Assembly: GCF_004359615.1 (NCBI RefSeq)
Contig: NZ_SCWA01000017.1
Coordinates: 1-43,084, forward strand
DNA: 43,084 nucleotides
Source: Macrococcus brunensis
GTDB lineage: Bacteria; Bacillota; Bacilli; Staphylococcales; Staphylococcaceae
Direction of reading: 5' to 3'
Each line of letters starts with the position of its first letter. Within the stretch, counting starts at the first letter, position 1. A program made the position numbers and the translations under genes. Shown in pieces: positions 1 through 7,833 of this stretch. Under the pieces are notes generated by a model. The model searched no databases and was not told the origin of the DNA. It worked only from the letters and a program-made list of their open reading frames with translations.

Positions 1-44
1 ACACATTTCCATTTAACTTCACTTGAATAAGCAATTCTCTGCAT
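1..44 (-). CDS. IS3-family transposase OrfA, N-terminal fragment (runs off the window)
   Basis: An open frame starts at an ATG (44 down to 42) on the minus strand and reads MQRIAYSSEVKWKC before leaving the window. An AGGAG ribosome-binding site lies at 58-54, nine bases upstream. From memory, the reading matches the start of helix-turn-helix OrfA proteins of IS3-family elements. Only 14 residues are visible, so subgroup and intactness cannot be judged. The adjoining sequence up to about 128 looks like the matching element end. Confidence 0.55.
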   Translation of the reverse strand, partial: MQRIAYSSEVKWKC

Positions 45-128
45 AATAAAACACTCCTATCAAATTCATTTTATATGAATTCAACAAGAGTGTTTTTTAT
101 TCTGTCCCATTAATTGGGGTCAGTCCGT
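1..128 (-). mobile_element. End of an IS3-like insertion sequence
   Basis: Read on the minus strand, the element would begin near 126-128 with GGACTGACCCC, which resembles known IS3/IS150-type termini. It then runs through an untranslated leader into the transposase start at 44. The leader holds a long inverted repeat (48-56 with 88-96, and an inner 63-69 with 75-81) whose outer arm covers part of the ribosome-binding site. The rest of the element and the far end lie outside the window. The insertion end sits about 20 bases from the stop codon of the ATP-grasp gene. Confidence 0.55.
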
Positions 129-145
129 AATGCCTAAGATTTTTT

Positions 146-1363
146 TTATGACTGCTCCCACTCTCTATTACGATACTTTTTGAAATAATTCATGTCTCGC
201 AGCTTCAGATAAATCTTTCTTTTCAGAGAACGGTCTTTTTTATATTTTAAAGGATTAAATGTCCTTCCTTGTTTAATAAGCCCTCTCACTTCCTCTTTGA
301 GCTCGGAACTACTGATTCCTTGTAGAATGAGAGCCGGCGGAATGACTGTAAAAATCATTTTTTTGTCTAAATAAACAAGCGGATGACTTTTATGTTCAAT
401 TAAATCCTCCACATAACAGCGCGCAATGGAATAACCACTTTCTCTGACATATGAACTTGAACGACCGGCACGTAAATTAACTTCCAGAAATTTAAATTTC
501 CCGTTCCGTGCATCATACTTCAAGTCAAAGTTCGCAAAGCCTTTGTAACCCGTATCTTCCATCATGCGGACAGCTTTGTCCATCAGCTCTTTTTGATAGC
601 GTGTAATAAGTGCCGTATAATTGCCGACAGCTGTCAGTTGAGGCTCTTGTGATAAAACTTGTGCGAGTGTCACCACTTGGCCTTTGCCGTTCCGATCACT
701 GTAATAAACCATATCCCAGAGTTCCTGGTCATTTCCTTCAATATATTCCTGCAGAATCAGGTCTTTTCGGTAACCATTATCATACAGCAGTTTAATAGTC
801 TGGTTAACTTCATCGTATGAAGTAAGACGGTAGATTTTCTGTTTACCCGGGAAATGAAGATCAAAATAAGCTGTGCCATCATTCACCTTGATAATGACCG
901 GGAACATCACTTCTTCATGAAAAGTCGTCAGTTCATGACAATCTATTGTAAAGGTCTTAGGGATATCTAATCCGTATTGTTCACATAACTGATAAAAATG
1001 CTTCTTGTAATAGAACTGATCAAATAGTTCCTGACTTGGAAAGTTTAAGATGAATCGCTCACTAATTGAATCACTATGTTTAATAAGTAGTTTCACATAC
1101 TCATCTGTTGTCGCAACGAGCAGTAGTTTCTGTTGACCGTACTTCTCCGCTATCTCATTTAAAGTTCTTATGAACACTTCATCCTGATATAATTCAGGTT
1201 CTATTATATAGGCTTCTGTTAAAGAAGATAATTCTGTAAATGCCAGCTTCCCCGCTGCTACTACAATTGATTCTTTTTGATAATCTTCATGGAACGATGC
1301 AGCTGCTGCATATGCATGTATATTAGCACCAATAATCACTGGTGTGAACGCCGTATTTGCCAT
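146..1363 (-). CDS. ATP-grasp carboxylate-amine ligase, D-aspartate ligase-like
   Basis: A 405-residue protein with ATP-grasp features. A nucleotide-binding stretch FPVIIKVNDG lies near residues 155-165, followed by an acidic QEYIEGND segment. A metal-binding FLEVNLRAGRSS motif lies near residue 290. The family joins a carboxylate to an amine using ATP. The nearest relatives I recall are annotated as carboxylate-amine ligase or D-aspartate ligase, enzymes that act on peptidoglycan precursors or peptides, but the substrate cannot be read from the sequence. The start ATG is preceded by GAGGTTATTGAA, a usable ribosome-binding site. It is the last gene of the leftward arm before the IS, and no terminator of its own is obvious between its stop and the IS end. 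Confidence 0.65.
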   Translation of the reverse strand: MANTAFTPVIIGANIHAYAAAASFHEDYQKESIVVAAGKLAFTELSSLTEAYIIEPELYQDEVFIRTLNEIAEKYGQQKLLLVATTDEYVKLLIKHSDSISERFILNFPSQELFDQFYYKKHFYQLCEQYGLDIPKTFTIDCHELTTFHEEVMFPVIIKVNDGTAYFDLHFPGKQKIYRLTSYDEVNQTIKLLYDNGYRKDLILQEYIEGNDQELWDMVYYSDRNGKGQVVTLAQVLSQEPQLTAVGNYTALITRYQKELMDKAVRMMEDTGYKGFANFDLKYDARNGKFKFLEVNLRAGRSSSYVRESGYSIARCYVEDLIEHKSHPLVYLDKKMIFTVIPPALILQGISSSELKEEVRGLIKQGRTFNPLKYKKDRSLKRKIYLKLRDMNYFKKYRNREWEQS

Positions 1364-1511
1364 ATTTCAATAACCTCGTTTCCCCTCATTACTCCTTATA
1401 TTATCATAATTTTTGTCAGCTTTTTTCATTTTTTTCTAATATCTGACTTAACTAATATGATTTAAAAAATAACTTAAAATTGCTATGGGAAAAAGGGATG
1501 CAATTTTCACT

Positions 1512-1546
1512 AAAAAAAGACCTTTCACTATTGAAGTGAAAGGTCT
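1512..1546 (-). terminator. Terminator of the rpsF-ssb-rpsR operon
   Basis: A perfect 12-bp stem (1518-1529 with 1535-1546) with a five-base loop is followed, on the minus strand, by a run of seven U. It lies just past the rpsR stop codon. The rest of the gap to the ATP-grasp gene (1364-1511) is AT-rich, and I see no gene in it. Confidence 0.9.
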
Positions 1547-1552
1547 GCAATA

Positions 1553-1795
1553 TTATTGCTCCTCTTTAACATATGGTAATAATGCCATATGACGTGCACG
1601 TTTGATCGCTACAGTTAACATACGTTGGTATTTAGCTGAAGTACCTGTTACACGACGTGGTAAGATTTTACCGCGTTCAGAGATGAATTTTTTAAGTAAT
1701 TCTGCATCTTTGTAGTCGATTTGTGTGATACCGTTTGCTGTGAAGTAACACACTTTTTTACGACGACGTCCGCCTCTTCTTGGTCCACCTGCCAT
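1553..1795 (-). CDS. rpsR: 30S ribosomal protein S18
   Basis: An 80-residue basic protein with the S18 signature: a Gly/Arg-rich N-terminus, [11 protein letters not shown], the [16 protein letters not shown] core, and a [11 protein letters not shown] end. S18 binds the 30S platform together with S6. It is the last gene of rpsF-ssb-rpsR, directly upstream of a strong terminator. The start ATG follows a GGGAGG ribosome-binding site. Length and sequence are typical for Firmicutes. Confidence 0.98.
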   Translation of the reverse strand: MAGGPRRGGRRRKKVCYFTANGITQIDYKDAELLKKFISERGKILPRRVTGTSAKYQRMLTVAIKRARHMALLPYVKEEQ

Positions 1796-1820
1796 GATTG
1801 TTGCCTCCCTTACTTATTGA

Positions 1821-2336
1821 TTAGAACGGTAAATCATCGTCACTGATATCAATCGGCCCTGTTGCATTCGCAAATGGGTTGTTTGATGCAGGAGATGATG
1901 TCTGGTTATTTGTTTGATTATTTGCCTGATAATTCTGACCTTGTGATTGTCCACCGAATCCCGGGTCATAACTTGAATAGTCATTAGACGAGTTGTCCTG
2001 ACGGTTCTGGTTAGCACCTTTAGGTTCTAAGAACTGTACTGAGTCACAGACGACTTCAGTCACATACACTTTACGGCCTTCTTGATTATCATAGCTGCGA
2101 GATTGCAATCTACCATCCACACCAGCTAAACTACCTTTACTTAAGTAGTTATTGACGTTTTCAGCTTGTTTACGGAATACGACACAGTTTAAGAAGTCCG
2201 CCTGGCGTTCTCCTTGAGCGTTCGTAAATGTGCGGTTAACCGCTAATGTAAACGTAGCAACTGATACGCCTGAGGGTGTGACTCTGTATTCGGGATCCTT
2301 CGTTAAACGACCTACTAATACAACACGATTAATCAT
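1821..2336 (-). CDS. ssb: Single-stranded DNA-binding protein
   Basis: A 171-residue SSB. The N-terminal OB fold (about residues 1-105) begins [16 protein letters not shown] and includes [15 protein letters not shown] Gln/Asn/Ser-rich flexible linker follows, then the acidic C-terminal tip DISDDDLPF that docks partner proteins. It coats single-stranded DNA in replication and repair. It lies between rpsF and rpsR, the classical Firmicute order, and is co-transcribed with them. The low-complexity linker is normal for the family. Confidence 0.98.
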   Translation of the reverse strand: MINRVVLVGRLTKDPEYRVTPSGVSVATFTLAVNRTFTNAQGERQADFLNCVVFRKQAENVNNYLSKGSLAGVDGRLQSRSYDNQEGRKVYVTEVVCDSVQFLEPKGANQNRQDNSSNDYSSYDPGFGGQSQGQNYQANNQTNNQTSSPASNNPFANATGPIDISDDDLPF

Positions 2337-2357
2337 GCAATTCGCCCCCGTTGATTA

Positions 2358-2648
2358 TTATTTTTCTTCTTCGCGTACAATGATATGACGGATAATATCG
2401 TCATTGATCTTCGCTAAACGATCGAATTCGTTTGTTGCTTGATCAGTAGAGTTAACGCGTACGATTTGGTAGAAACCTTCTTTGAAGTCTTCGATTTCGT
2501 AAGCTAAACGACGTTTACCCCAATCTTTTGCTTCGATGATTTCCGCACCGTTTGAAGTTAAGATTTCGCTGAAACGTTCAACTAACGCTTTCTTCGCATC
2601 TTCTTCAATGTTCGGGCGTACAACGTACATAATTTCGTATGTTCTCAT
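2358..2648 (-). CDS. rpsF: 30S ribosomal protein S6
   Basis: A 96-residue S6 ([19 protein letters not shown] start, [13 protein letters not shown] core, [14 protein letters not shown] end). S6 pairs with S18 on the 30S platform. The frame also opens three bases earlier with TTG, but the ATG at 2648 lies eight bases after AGGAGG, while the TTG is only five away, so ATG is chosen. It is first in the operon. The untranslated leader carries an S6:S18-binding-like hairpin, which suggests autogenous control. Confidence 0.97.
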   Translation of the reverse strand: MRTYEIMYVVRPNIEEDAKKALVERFSEILTSNGAEIIEAKDWGKRRLAYEIEDFKEGFYQIVRVNSTDQATNEFDRLAKINDDIIRHIIVREEEK

Positions 2649-2670
2649 CAATTACACCTCCTTATGGTCT

Positions 2671-2697
2671 ATGCGGCTTTACTGTTTCGTAAAGCAA
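2671..2697 (-). promoter_or_regulatory. rpsF leader hairpin, S6:S18 autoregulatory element
   Basis: On the minus strand the leader folds as TTG-CTTTAC-GAAACA-GTAAAG-CCG-CA. This is a 6-bp stem closed below by a TG/CA pair, with an unpaired CCG on the 3' side. An unpaired CCG next to a hairpin is the hallmark of the known S6:S18 binding motif in rpsF leaders, which mimics the 16S rRNA site. It lies just upstream of the ribosome-binding site, where bound S6:S18 could block initiation. The fold is read from sequence; the function is inferred from the family. Confidence 0.7.
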
Positions 2698-2726
2698 GGA
2701 ATAATTTTCATTACTCACAATTGAAT

Positions 2727-2755
2727 ATTATAGCATAGTAAGATACAGATTACAA
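2727..2755 (-). promoter_or_regulatory. Promoter of rpsF-ssb-rpsR
   Basis: On the minus strand there is a -35 TTGTAA (2755-2750), a 17-base spacer, an extended TGC and a consensus -10 TATAAT (2732-2727). It starts immediately past the stop codon of the small upstream gene, about 80 bases before the rpsF start, which leaves room for the leader hairpin. Confidence 0.8.
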
Positions 2756-2757
2756 CA

Positions 2758-3081
2758 TTAGTAGAGTACTTCGTCTAATTTATAGACGACCATTTCTTTG
2801 ACATGAAAGAGCTTGATATCTTCTGAGGAATAGAGATATTCGTAGAGATAGTAATCACTGTCCTCAGGATCGATTTCATCACAGCTGACGATGTCCAGAT
2901 AACGAATCGCGTCTTCAGGATAGCTGACTTTTTTATAAATATCTTCATTCAGTGCAACGTATTCATCTTTTCGGACAGCCTGTACAAAATAGTAATAGAT
3001 GACATTATACATCTCCTGTCCTTTAGGACCTGACTTTGTGATGACTTTAATGCCGTAGATAATCCGCTTTAAAGGTTTCAT
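2758..3081 (-). CDS. Hypothetical protein, 107 residues
   Basis: I do not recognise this protein. It is 107 residues long, basic at the N-terminus (MKPLKRIIYGIKVITKSG) and then rich in Tyr, Asp and Glu (for example DEIDPEDSDYYLYEYLY). It has no membrane segment, no cysteine cluster and no obvious catalytic motif; it is probably a small soluble alpha/beta protein. It is a real gene: an AGGAGG ribosome-binding site lies six bases before the ATG, and it follows ychF by 14 bases, so it is probably co-transcribed with it. The rpsF promoter begins right at its stop codon. Confidence 0.75.
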   Translation of the reverse strand: MKPLKRIIYGIKVITKSGPKGQEMYNVIYYYFVQAVRKDEYVALNEDIYKKVSYPEDAIRYLDIVSCDEIDPEDSDYYLYEYLYSSEDIKLFHVKEMVVYKLDEVLY

Positions 3082-3095
3082 GTCTGCCTCCTGAA

Positions 3096-4196
3096 TTAAA
3101 CATTAAATCTGAAATGTACAACGTCTCCATCTTTCATCAAGTAATCCTTACCTTCCAGACGTACTTTACCTGCTTCTTTCGCGCCGTTCATCCCGTTATT
3201 GCCGACTAAATCATCGAAGCTGACTGTCTCTGCACGGATGAAACCACGTTCAAAGTCTGTATGGATGATACCTGCACATTGGGGTGCTGTCATGCCTTGC
3301 TTAAACGTCCAGGCACGTACTTCCTGCTCACCTGCCGTGAAATAAGTCGCAAGTCCGAGAAGGTGATAAGATGCTTTGATCAATTTATCAAGACCTGATT
3401 CTTCAATACCGAGGTCAGTCAGATATTCCTGTTTATCTTCATCGTCAAGCGCTGCGAGTTCTTCTTCAATACGAGCGCTGATGACAATGACTTCAGACCC
3501 TTCTTTATCCGCATAGTCACGAATCGCTTTGACGTAATCATTGCTATCCGCATCTAATAAATCATCTTCTGCCACATTCGCGACATATAGCATCGGTTTA
3601 GCAGTCAAAAGGTGCATGCCTCTGACAAGACGCTGCTGTTCCGGTGTAAATTCTACACTGCGGACAGGCTGCTCATTTTCAAGTGCTTCTTTAACAATTG
3701 CGAGTACCGCTTCTTCTGCCATCGCATCTTTATCTTTTTGTTTCGCCATCTTTTGTACACGTGCATAGCGTTTCTCTACAGATTCCATATCTGCAAGTAC
3801 CAGTTCCATATTGATGACTTCGATATCATCAATTGGATTTACTTTACCTGATACGTGTGTGATGTTCTCATCTTCAAATGCACGGACAACCTGACAGATC
3901 GCGTCTACTTCACGGATATGAGAAAGGAATTTGTTACCGAGTCCTTCTCCTTTAGATGCACCTTTAACGATACCGGCGATATCTGTAAACTCAAATGCTG
4001 TCGGTACTGTTTTCTTTGGTGTCACCAGTTCAGTCAGTTTGTCTAAACGATAGTCAGGGACTTCTACGATACCGACGTTCGGGTCGATTGTTGCAAATGG
4101 GTAGTTCGCAGCAAGTGCCCCCGCTTTAGTAATTGCGTTGAATAAAGTGGATTTACCGACGTTTGGTAAACCGACGATTCCAGCTGTTAATGCCAT
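3096..4196 (-). CDS. ychF: Ribosome-binding ATPase YchF (Obg-like)
   Basis: A 366-residue Obg-family P-loop protein. It has the Walker [10 protein letters not shown] at residues 8-16, the G3 [10 protein letters not shown] motif, and NVAE in place of the usual NKxD, which explains the ATP preference of YchF. A coiled-coil domain lies in the middle and a TGS domain at the end ([10 protein letters not shown]...DVVHFRFNV). YchF binds ribosomes and is linked to stress and redox responses. It lies between the DUF951 gene and the small unknown gene in a leftward run. Confidence 0.97.
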   Translation of the reverse strand: MALTAGIVGLPNVGKSTLFNAITKAGALAANYPFATIDPNVGIVEVPDYRLDKLTELVTPKKTVPTAFEFTDIAGIVKGASKGEGLGNKFLSHIREVDAICQVVRAFEDENITHVSGKVNPIDDIEVINMELVLADMESVEKRYARVQKMAKQKDKDAMAEEAVLAIVKEALENEQPVRSVEFTPEQQRLVRGMHLLTAKPMLYVANVAEDDLLDADSNDYVKAIRDYADKEGSEVIVISARIEEELAALDDEDKQEYLTDLGIEESGLDKLIKASYHLLGLATYFTAGEQEVRAWTFKQGMTAPQCAGIIHTDFERGFIRAETVSFDDLVGNNGMNGAKEAGKVRLEGKDYLMKDGDVVHFRFNV

Positions 4197-4208
4197 AATT
4201 GTTCTCCT

Positions 4209-4403
4209 TTATGATTCGTCAGCTGACGAAATGATTTTTTTGATTTTTTTATTGAATTCAGGACGTGGCATCATAATGCTTCGTCCGCAGTTCTCGCATT
4301 TAATACGAATATCGGCGCCCAGACGGATGATCTGAAACGCATTCGTTCCGCATGCATGCTGTTTCTTCATCTCAACAATATCATTCATCTGATAGTTATT
4401 CAT
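4209..4403 (-). CDS. DUF951 protein, YyzM-like small zinc-finger-type protein
   Basis: A 64-residue protein starting MNNYQMNDIVEMKK, with HACG (His16, Cys18), GADIRIKCENCG (Cys36, Cys39) and MMPRPEF. This is the DUF951 pattern found in Firmicutes beside ychF (yyzM in Bacillus subtilis). The Cys/His residues could bind zinc; the function is unknown. The frame extends further upstream, but this ATG fits the family and overlaps the end of the mscS gene by eight bases, with a G-rich stretch (AAAGGGGG) before it, which suggests translational coupling. Confidence 0.88.
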   Translation of the reverse strand: MNNYQMNDIVEMKKQHACGTNAFQIIRLGADIRIKCENCGRSIMMPRPEFNKKIKKIISSADES

Positions 4404-5271
4404 GTTCCGGGCCCCCTTTAGGTTGATTATACATGACCATTCTTGGAACAGGTGCTTTGACACCGTGACTATCCAGAAAGTCCTTCAAGTCGCCACGCAG
4501 GAGTCTTGAAACTTTAACGTGATTGTTCGGTAATGTTTCTGCTGCAATCTTAATCACAGCCTCGCCTGCTTTCACCATATCGACACCTAATATTTCAGGG
4601 GTCTTCACGACATCCTCGTATTTATCCTTCAGCGTCAGAAGATAAGGTGTCAGCATCTCTTCTACAGCTCGAATATTCTCCTCGCTGGAGATAGATACTT
4701 CAAAGACTGCGACAGAATTATTGACTGAGAAATTGACAATCTCATTCATTGTACCATTCGGCAGGATAGTCAGTTCTCCTGTGAACGACCGGATTCTAGT
4801 TGAACGAAGACCGATAGACTGCACTGTACCTTCTGCGACTTTCGTGCCACCCGTATTGATTCTGACGTAGTCTCCAACATCAAACTGACTCTCGAAGATA
4901 ATGAAGAATCCTGTAATCACATCTTTCACGAGTGTCTGAGCACCAAAACCAAGCGCGATACCGGCAATTCCGGCACCAGCAATCAGACTTTCCACTTTGA
5001 TACCCATATTGCTGAGAACTGTCGTCAGCACAACAAACCAGACGACATAAGTGGTAATATTCTGCAGCAGTTTGATAAGGGTTGTATCCCGTTTTTCAGA
5101 CATCGATAGGTTAGACAATCTTCTGACTTTGAAAAACTGCGCAATAGCAAAGTGCAGCACTTTAATGACACCAAAAGCAACCAGGATAATGATGATTGAC
5201 CAGAACGTATTAACACCGATATCTTTCCACATCTCTGAGTCAAGCAGCGGGTTGATTAAATGTTTCTCCAT
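4396..5271 (-). CDS. Small-conductance mechanosensitive channel, MscS family
   Basis: A 291-residue membrane protein with about three transmembrane helices in the first 130 residues. The pore-lining helix is glycine/alanine-rich (GAGIAGIALGFGAQTLVKD, about 97-115). The beta domain follows (FDVGDYVRI...VQSIGLRSTRIR, then LPNG). It opens under membrane tension and releases solutes during hypo-osmotic shock. It starts five bases after the parB stop, so it is in the same transcription unit. It corresponds to the YkuT/YyaE-region channels of related bacteria; no subtype is assigned. Confidence 0.93.
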   Translation of the reverse strand: MEKHLINPLLDSEMWKDIGVNTFWSIIIILVAFGVIKVLHFAIAQFFKVRRLSNLSMSEKRDTTLIKLLQNITTYVVWFVVLTTVLSNMGIKVESLIAGAGIAGIALGFGAQTLVKDVITGFFIIFESQFDVGDYVRINTGGTKVAEGTVQSIGLRSTRIRSFTGELTILPNGTMNEIVNFSVNNSVAVFEVSISSEENIRAVEEMLTPYLLTLKDKYEDVVKTPEILGVDMVKAGEAVIKIAAETLPNNHVKVSRLLRGDLKDFLDSHGVKAPVPRMVMYNQPKGGPEHE

Positions 5272-5276
5272 TGTGT

Positions 5277-6122
5277 TTAAACACGCTCCAGCAGGCTAAT
5301 CAGACGATTAAATTCCTCTTCTGAAGTGAACTCAATCGCAATCTTGCCTTTTTTACGTGATTTAGAGATTTCAACATTCGTACCTAAATGCTGTTTGAGC
5401 GACTGTTCATGTTTCACAAGAAACTTTGGTTTTGCCGGTACCTTTTTAGGTTGCTCAGGAGACGATGTCAGCGACTTAACATACTGCTCCAGTTGTCTGA
5501 CACTCCATGATTCTTTTATGACCTGCTTGGCAATAGTCATCATATCCGCTTCATTTTTAAGACCTAAGAGCGTTCGACCATGCGCGCCTGACAATTTCTT
5601 ATCATTGATCAGCTGCTTGATTTCTTCCGGCAGGTTCAACAGACGAAGCATATTCGCGATATAAGGACGTGATTTCCCGAGCCTGTCAGCTGCTTCTACC
5701 TGCGTTAATGATAAATGATCCATCAGGAGCTGATAGCTTTTTGCTTCTTCTAAAGCATTCAAGTTTTCACGCTGCAGGTTTTCTATGATCGCGAACTCCA
5801 TCATCTGTTTATCCGTCATCGATTTGACGATAGCGGGGATGTCTGTCTTGCCGGCCAGTTTACTTGCACGGTAACGACGCTCACCCGCTACAATGTCATA
5901 ACCTTTGACTGATTTTTTGACGATAATCGGCTGCAGGATGCCGTGCAGTTTAATCGATTCTGCTAGTTCTGCGAGTGCCATTTCATCAAATTCATGACGT
6001 GGCTGATAGGGATTTGGACGAATATCATCCAGCTTCAGCTGTTCAACCACTTCATCTCCTTTATTATCCTGAAAGAGTGCATCAAGGCCGCGGCCGAGCC
6101 CTTTACCCAGTCCTCTAGCCAT
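5277..6122 (-). CDS. parB: Chromosome partitioning protein ParB/Spo0J
   Basis: A 281-residue ParB CTP-switch protein. The N-terminus is Arg/Gly-rich (MARGLGKGLGRGLDALF). Then come IRPNPYQPR, the GERRYRASK nucleotide-binding box near residue 80, ENLQRENLNALEEA, and a helix-turn-helix (LTQVEAADRLGKSRPYIANMLR, about 140-160). The C-terminal dimer domain is KKGKIAIEF. It loads on parS sites near oriC and recruits SMC. Its start overlaps the parA stop by eight bases, as in a coupled parAB operon. A parS-like sequence lies inside the gene at 5410-5425. Confidence 0.97.
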   Translation of the reverse strand: MARGLGKGLGRGLDALFQDNKGDEVVEQLKLDDIRPNPYQPRHEFDEMALAELAESIKLHGILQPIIVKKSVKGYDIVAGERRYRASKLAGKTDIPAIVKSMTDKQMMEFAIIENLQRENLNALEEAKSYQLLMDHLSLTQVEAADRLGKSRPYIANMLRLLNLPEEIKQLINDKKLSGAHGRTLLGLKNEADMMTIAKQVIKESWSVRQLEQYVKSLTSSPEQPKKVPAKPKFLVKHEQSLKQHLGTNVEISKSRKKGKIAIEFTSEEEFNRLISLLERV

Positions 6123-6873
6123 GATTGATGACCTCCTCTGCTAAATCCGCATAAGTCTTCGCACCCGTAGAGCGTGCATCGTAGACATTGATCGGCTGTC
6201 CGTGTGAAGGTGCCTCTGACAGACGGACATTACGCGGAATAATGGTGTCATATACTTTGTCACCGAAATGCGAGCGCACTTCAGCCATCACATCATTACC
6301 CAGGTTTGTACGCGCATCAAGCATCGTGAGCAGCACACCTTCAATTTCAAGCGACTGATTTAAGTGGCGTTGAACCAGCTTGATTGTATTCAGGAGCTGA
6401 CTTAAACCTTCAAGTGCGTAATATTCACATTGTACAGGAATAATGATACCTGTAGCTGCTGTAAATGAGTTGATAGTCAGAAGACCCAGTGACGGCGGAC
6501 AGTCGATAATGATGTAATCAAATGACTCTTCCAGTTCTTTAAATGCATATTTCAGACGGACTTCACGGCTCATTGCAGAGACCAGTTCAATTTCAGCACC
6601 CGCTAATGCGATATTTGCCGGGATGATGGACAAGTTCTCCTGCTCTGTCTTCAGAACAACTCGATTGATTGAAACATCTTCAACCAGCATGTCATAAACT
6701 GAGAATTTCACGTTGTTTTTATCTATACCGACACCACTTGTCGCGTTACCTTGAGGATCTGTATCAACTAACAGGACTTTCTTCCCTCGTTCAGCAAGCG
6801 CAGCACTTAAGTTGACAGAAGTCGTCGTTTTACCGACGCCGCCCTTCTGATTGGCGATAGCTAATATCTTCAT
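6115..6873 (-). CDS. parA: Chromosome partitioning ATPase ParA/Soj
   Basis: A 252-residue Walker-type ATPase that closely follows B. subtilis Soj. It has the deviant Walker A KGGVGKTT near residues 10-17, DTDPQGNATSG, IIDCPPSLGLLT, QCEYYALEGLSQL and IPRNVRLSEAPSHG. With ParB it moves and separates origins and modulates DnaA. The frame opens 21 codons upstream, but the ATG at 6873 is preceded by AAGGAGAG and matches the family start. To my knowledge Staphylococcus aureus lacks this gene, so its presence separates this organism from that genus. Confidence 0.95.
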   Translation of the reverse strand: MKILAIANQKGGVGKTTTSVNLSAALAERGKKVLLVDTDPQGNATSGVGIDKNNVKFSVYDMLVEDVSINRVVLKTEQENLSIIPANIALAGAEIELVSAMSREVRLKYAFKELEESFDYIIIDCPPSLGLLTINSFTAATGIIIPVQCEYYALEGLSQLLNTIKLVQRHLNQSLEIEGVLLTMLDARTNLGNDVMAEVRSHFGDKVYDTIIPRNVRLSEAPSHGQPINVYDARSTGAKTYADLAEEVINHG

Positions 6874-6907
6874 TTTTTTCTCTCCTTGCTGTTTCTTCAT
6901 TATTACG

Positions 6908-6913
6908 ATTATA
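6908..6913 (-). promoter_or_regulatory. Probable -10 element of a parAB promoter
   Basis: A consensus TATAAT on the minus strand lies about 35 bases upstream of the parA start and downstream of the noc terminator. The best -35 is TTGTGC with a 19-base spacer, so the upstream half is weak. The hairpin between noc and parA implies a need for a promoter here. Confidence 0.5.
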
Positions 6914-6941
6914 ACAATATTAGAACTAAACTGCACAAACT

Positions 6942-6966
6942 AAAAAACCATCCGGAAAGGATGGTT
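6942..6966 (-). terminator. Terminator after noc
   Basis: An eight-base stem (6946-6953 with 6959-6966) with a GGAAA-side loop is followed on the minus strand by six U. It overlaps the noc stop codon and separates noc from parAB. Confidence 0.8.
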
Positions 6967-7807
6967 ACTGGTTATTCTGGTTTTTGAAGACTTTGATCGA
7001 GATTTCGTAGAAGTTAGCATATTCAGTGTCTTTACGCTTCACTTTAATCCCGCTCTTCTCAACGGCTTTAACACTCTCGCCGATTGTATTGAAGGCAAGC
7101 TTCATATCACGTGTAAAGGCAATACGTGTCGGTTTAACGTCTTCGCCGCCGAGCATTCGTTTGACGCGTTCTTCTGTCTGCTTGACGTTCAGACCCTGAC
7201 TTTCAATGATGCCGAGCATTTCCTTCTGCTGGTTTTCATTTAATGCAAGCAGGCTTCTCGCATGTCGCTCTGTAATCTGTAACTGACTGAGCGCTTCAAG
7301 AATAGGTGAAGAAAGTCTTAATAAACGCAGCTTATTGGCAATAAAGGACTGGCTTTTACCGAGACTTGTCGCAAGATCCTGTTGTGTAATACCATCTAAA
7401 TCCAGCAGTTTCTTATAAGCTTCCGCTTCTTCAACGACAGAAAGATTTTCACGCTGAATATTCTCAATCAGGGCAATAGCCGCTGTTTCTTTATCATTCA
7501 GTGGTTTCACCAGGACTTCAGTTTCAGCGGTACCATTTAATTTAAGCGCTCTGAAGCGGCGTTCGCCCGCAATAATTTCATACATCTCTTCTTCAATTGG
7601 ACGAACCACGATCGGCTGAAGCAGACCATATGCTTTAATGGAATCCGCCAGCTCCTGAATCTTTTCTTCGTCAAACACCTGTCTCGGCTGGTAACGGTTC
7701 GGCACGATACGTTCTATCGCAATCTTGATGACATTGCCTTCTGCACGTTCCCCTGCCATATCTTCTTTATCACGTAATCCAAATAGCTTTGAAAAAGGTT
7801 TCTTCAT
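6965..7807 (-). CDS. noc: Nucleoid occlusion protein Noc
   Basis: A 280-residue ParB paralogue. The short amphipathic-type N-terminus MKKPFSKLFGL is typical of Noc and anchors it to the membrane. Then come IVPNRYQPR, GERRFRALKL, ENIQRENLSVVEEA, a helix-turn-helix (TQQDLATSLGKSQSFIANKLR) and ITERHARSLL. Noc binds its own DNA sites and stops the division ring forming over DNA. It lies 26 bases after rsmG. The N-terminus and its place beside rsmG distinguish it from parB next door. Confidence 0.93.
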   Translation of the reverse strand: MKKPFSKLFGLRDKEDMAGERAEGNVIKIAIERIVPNRYQPRQVFDEEKIQELADSIKAYGLLQPIVVRPIEEEMYEIIAGERRFRALKLNGTAETEVLVKPLNDKETAAIALIENIQRENLSVVEEAEAYKKLLDLDGITQQDLATSLGKSQSFIANKLRLLRLSSPILEALSQLQITERHARSLLALNENQQKEMLGIIESQGLNVKQTEERVKRMLGGEDVKPTRIAFTRDMKLAFNTIGESVKAVEKSGIKVKRKDTEYANFYEISIKVFKNQNNQ

Positions 7808-7833
7808 CTCATTCGACTCACTTTCATCACATC

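Noticed and set aside
4404-4463. N-terminal extension of the DUF951 frame
   Set aside because: The extra 20 codons lie inside the mscS coding end and do not match the family; the ATG at 4403 is better.
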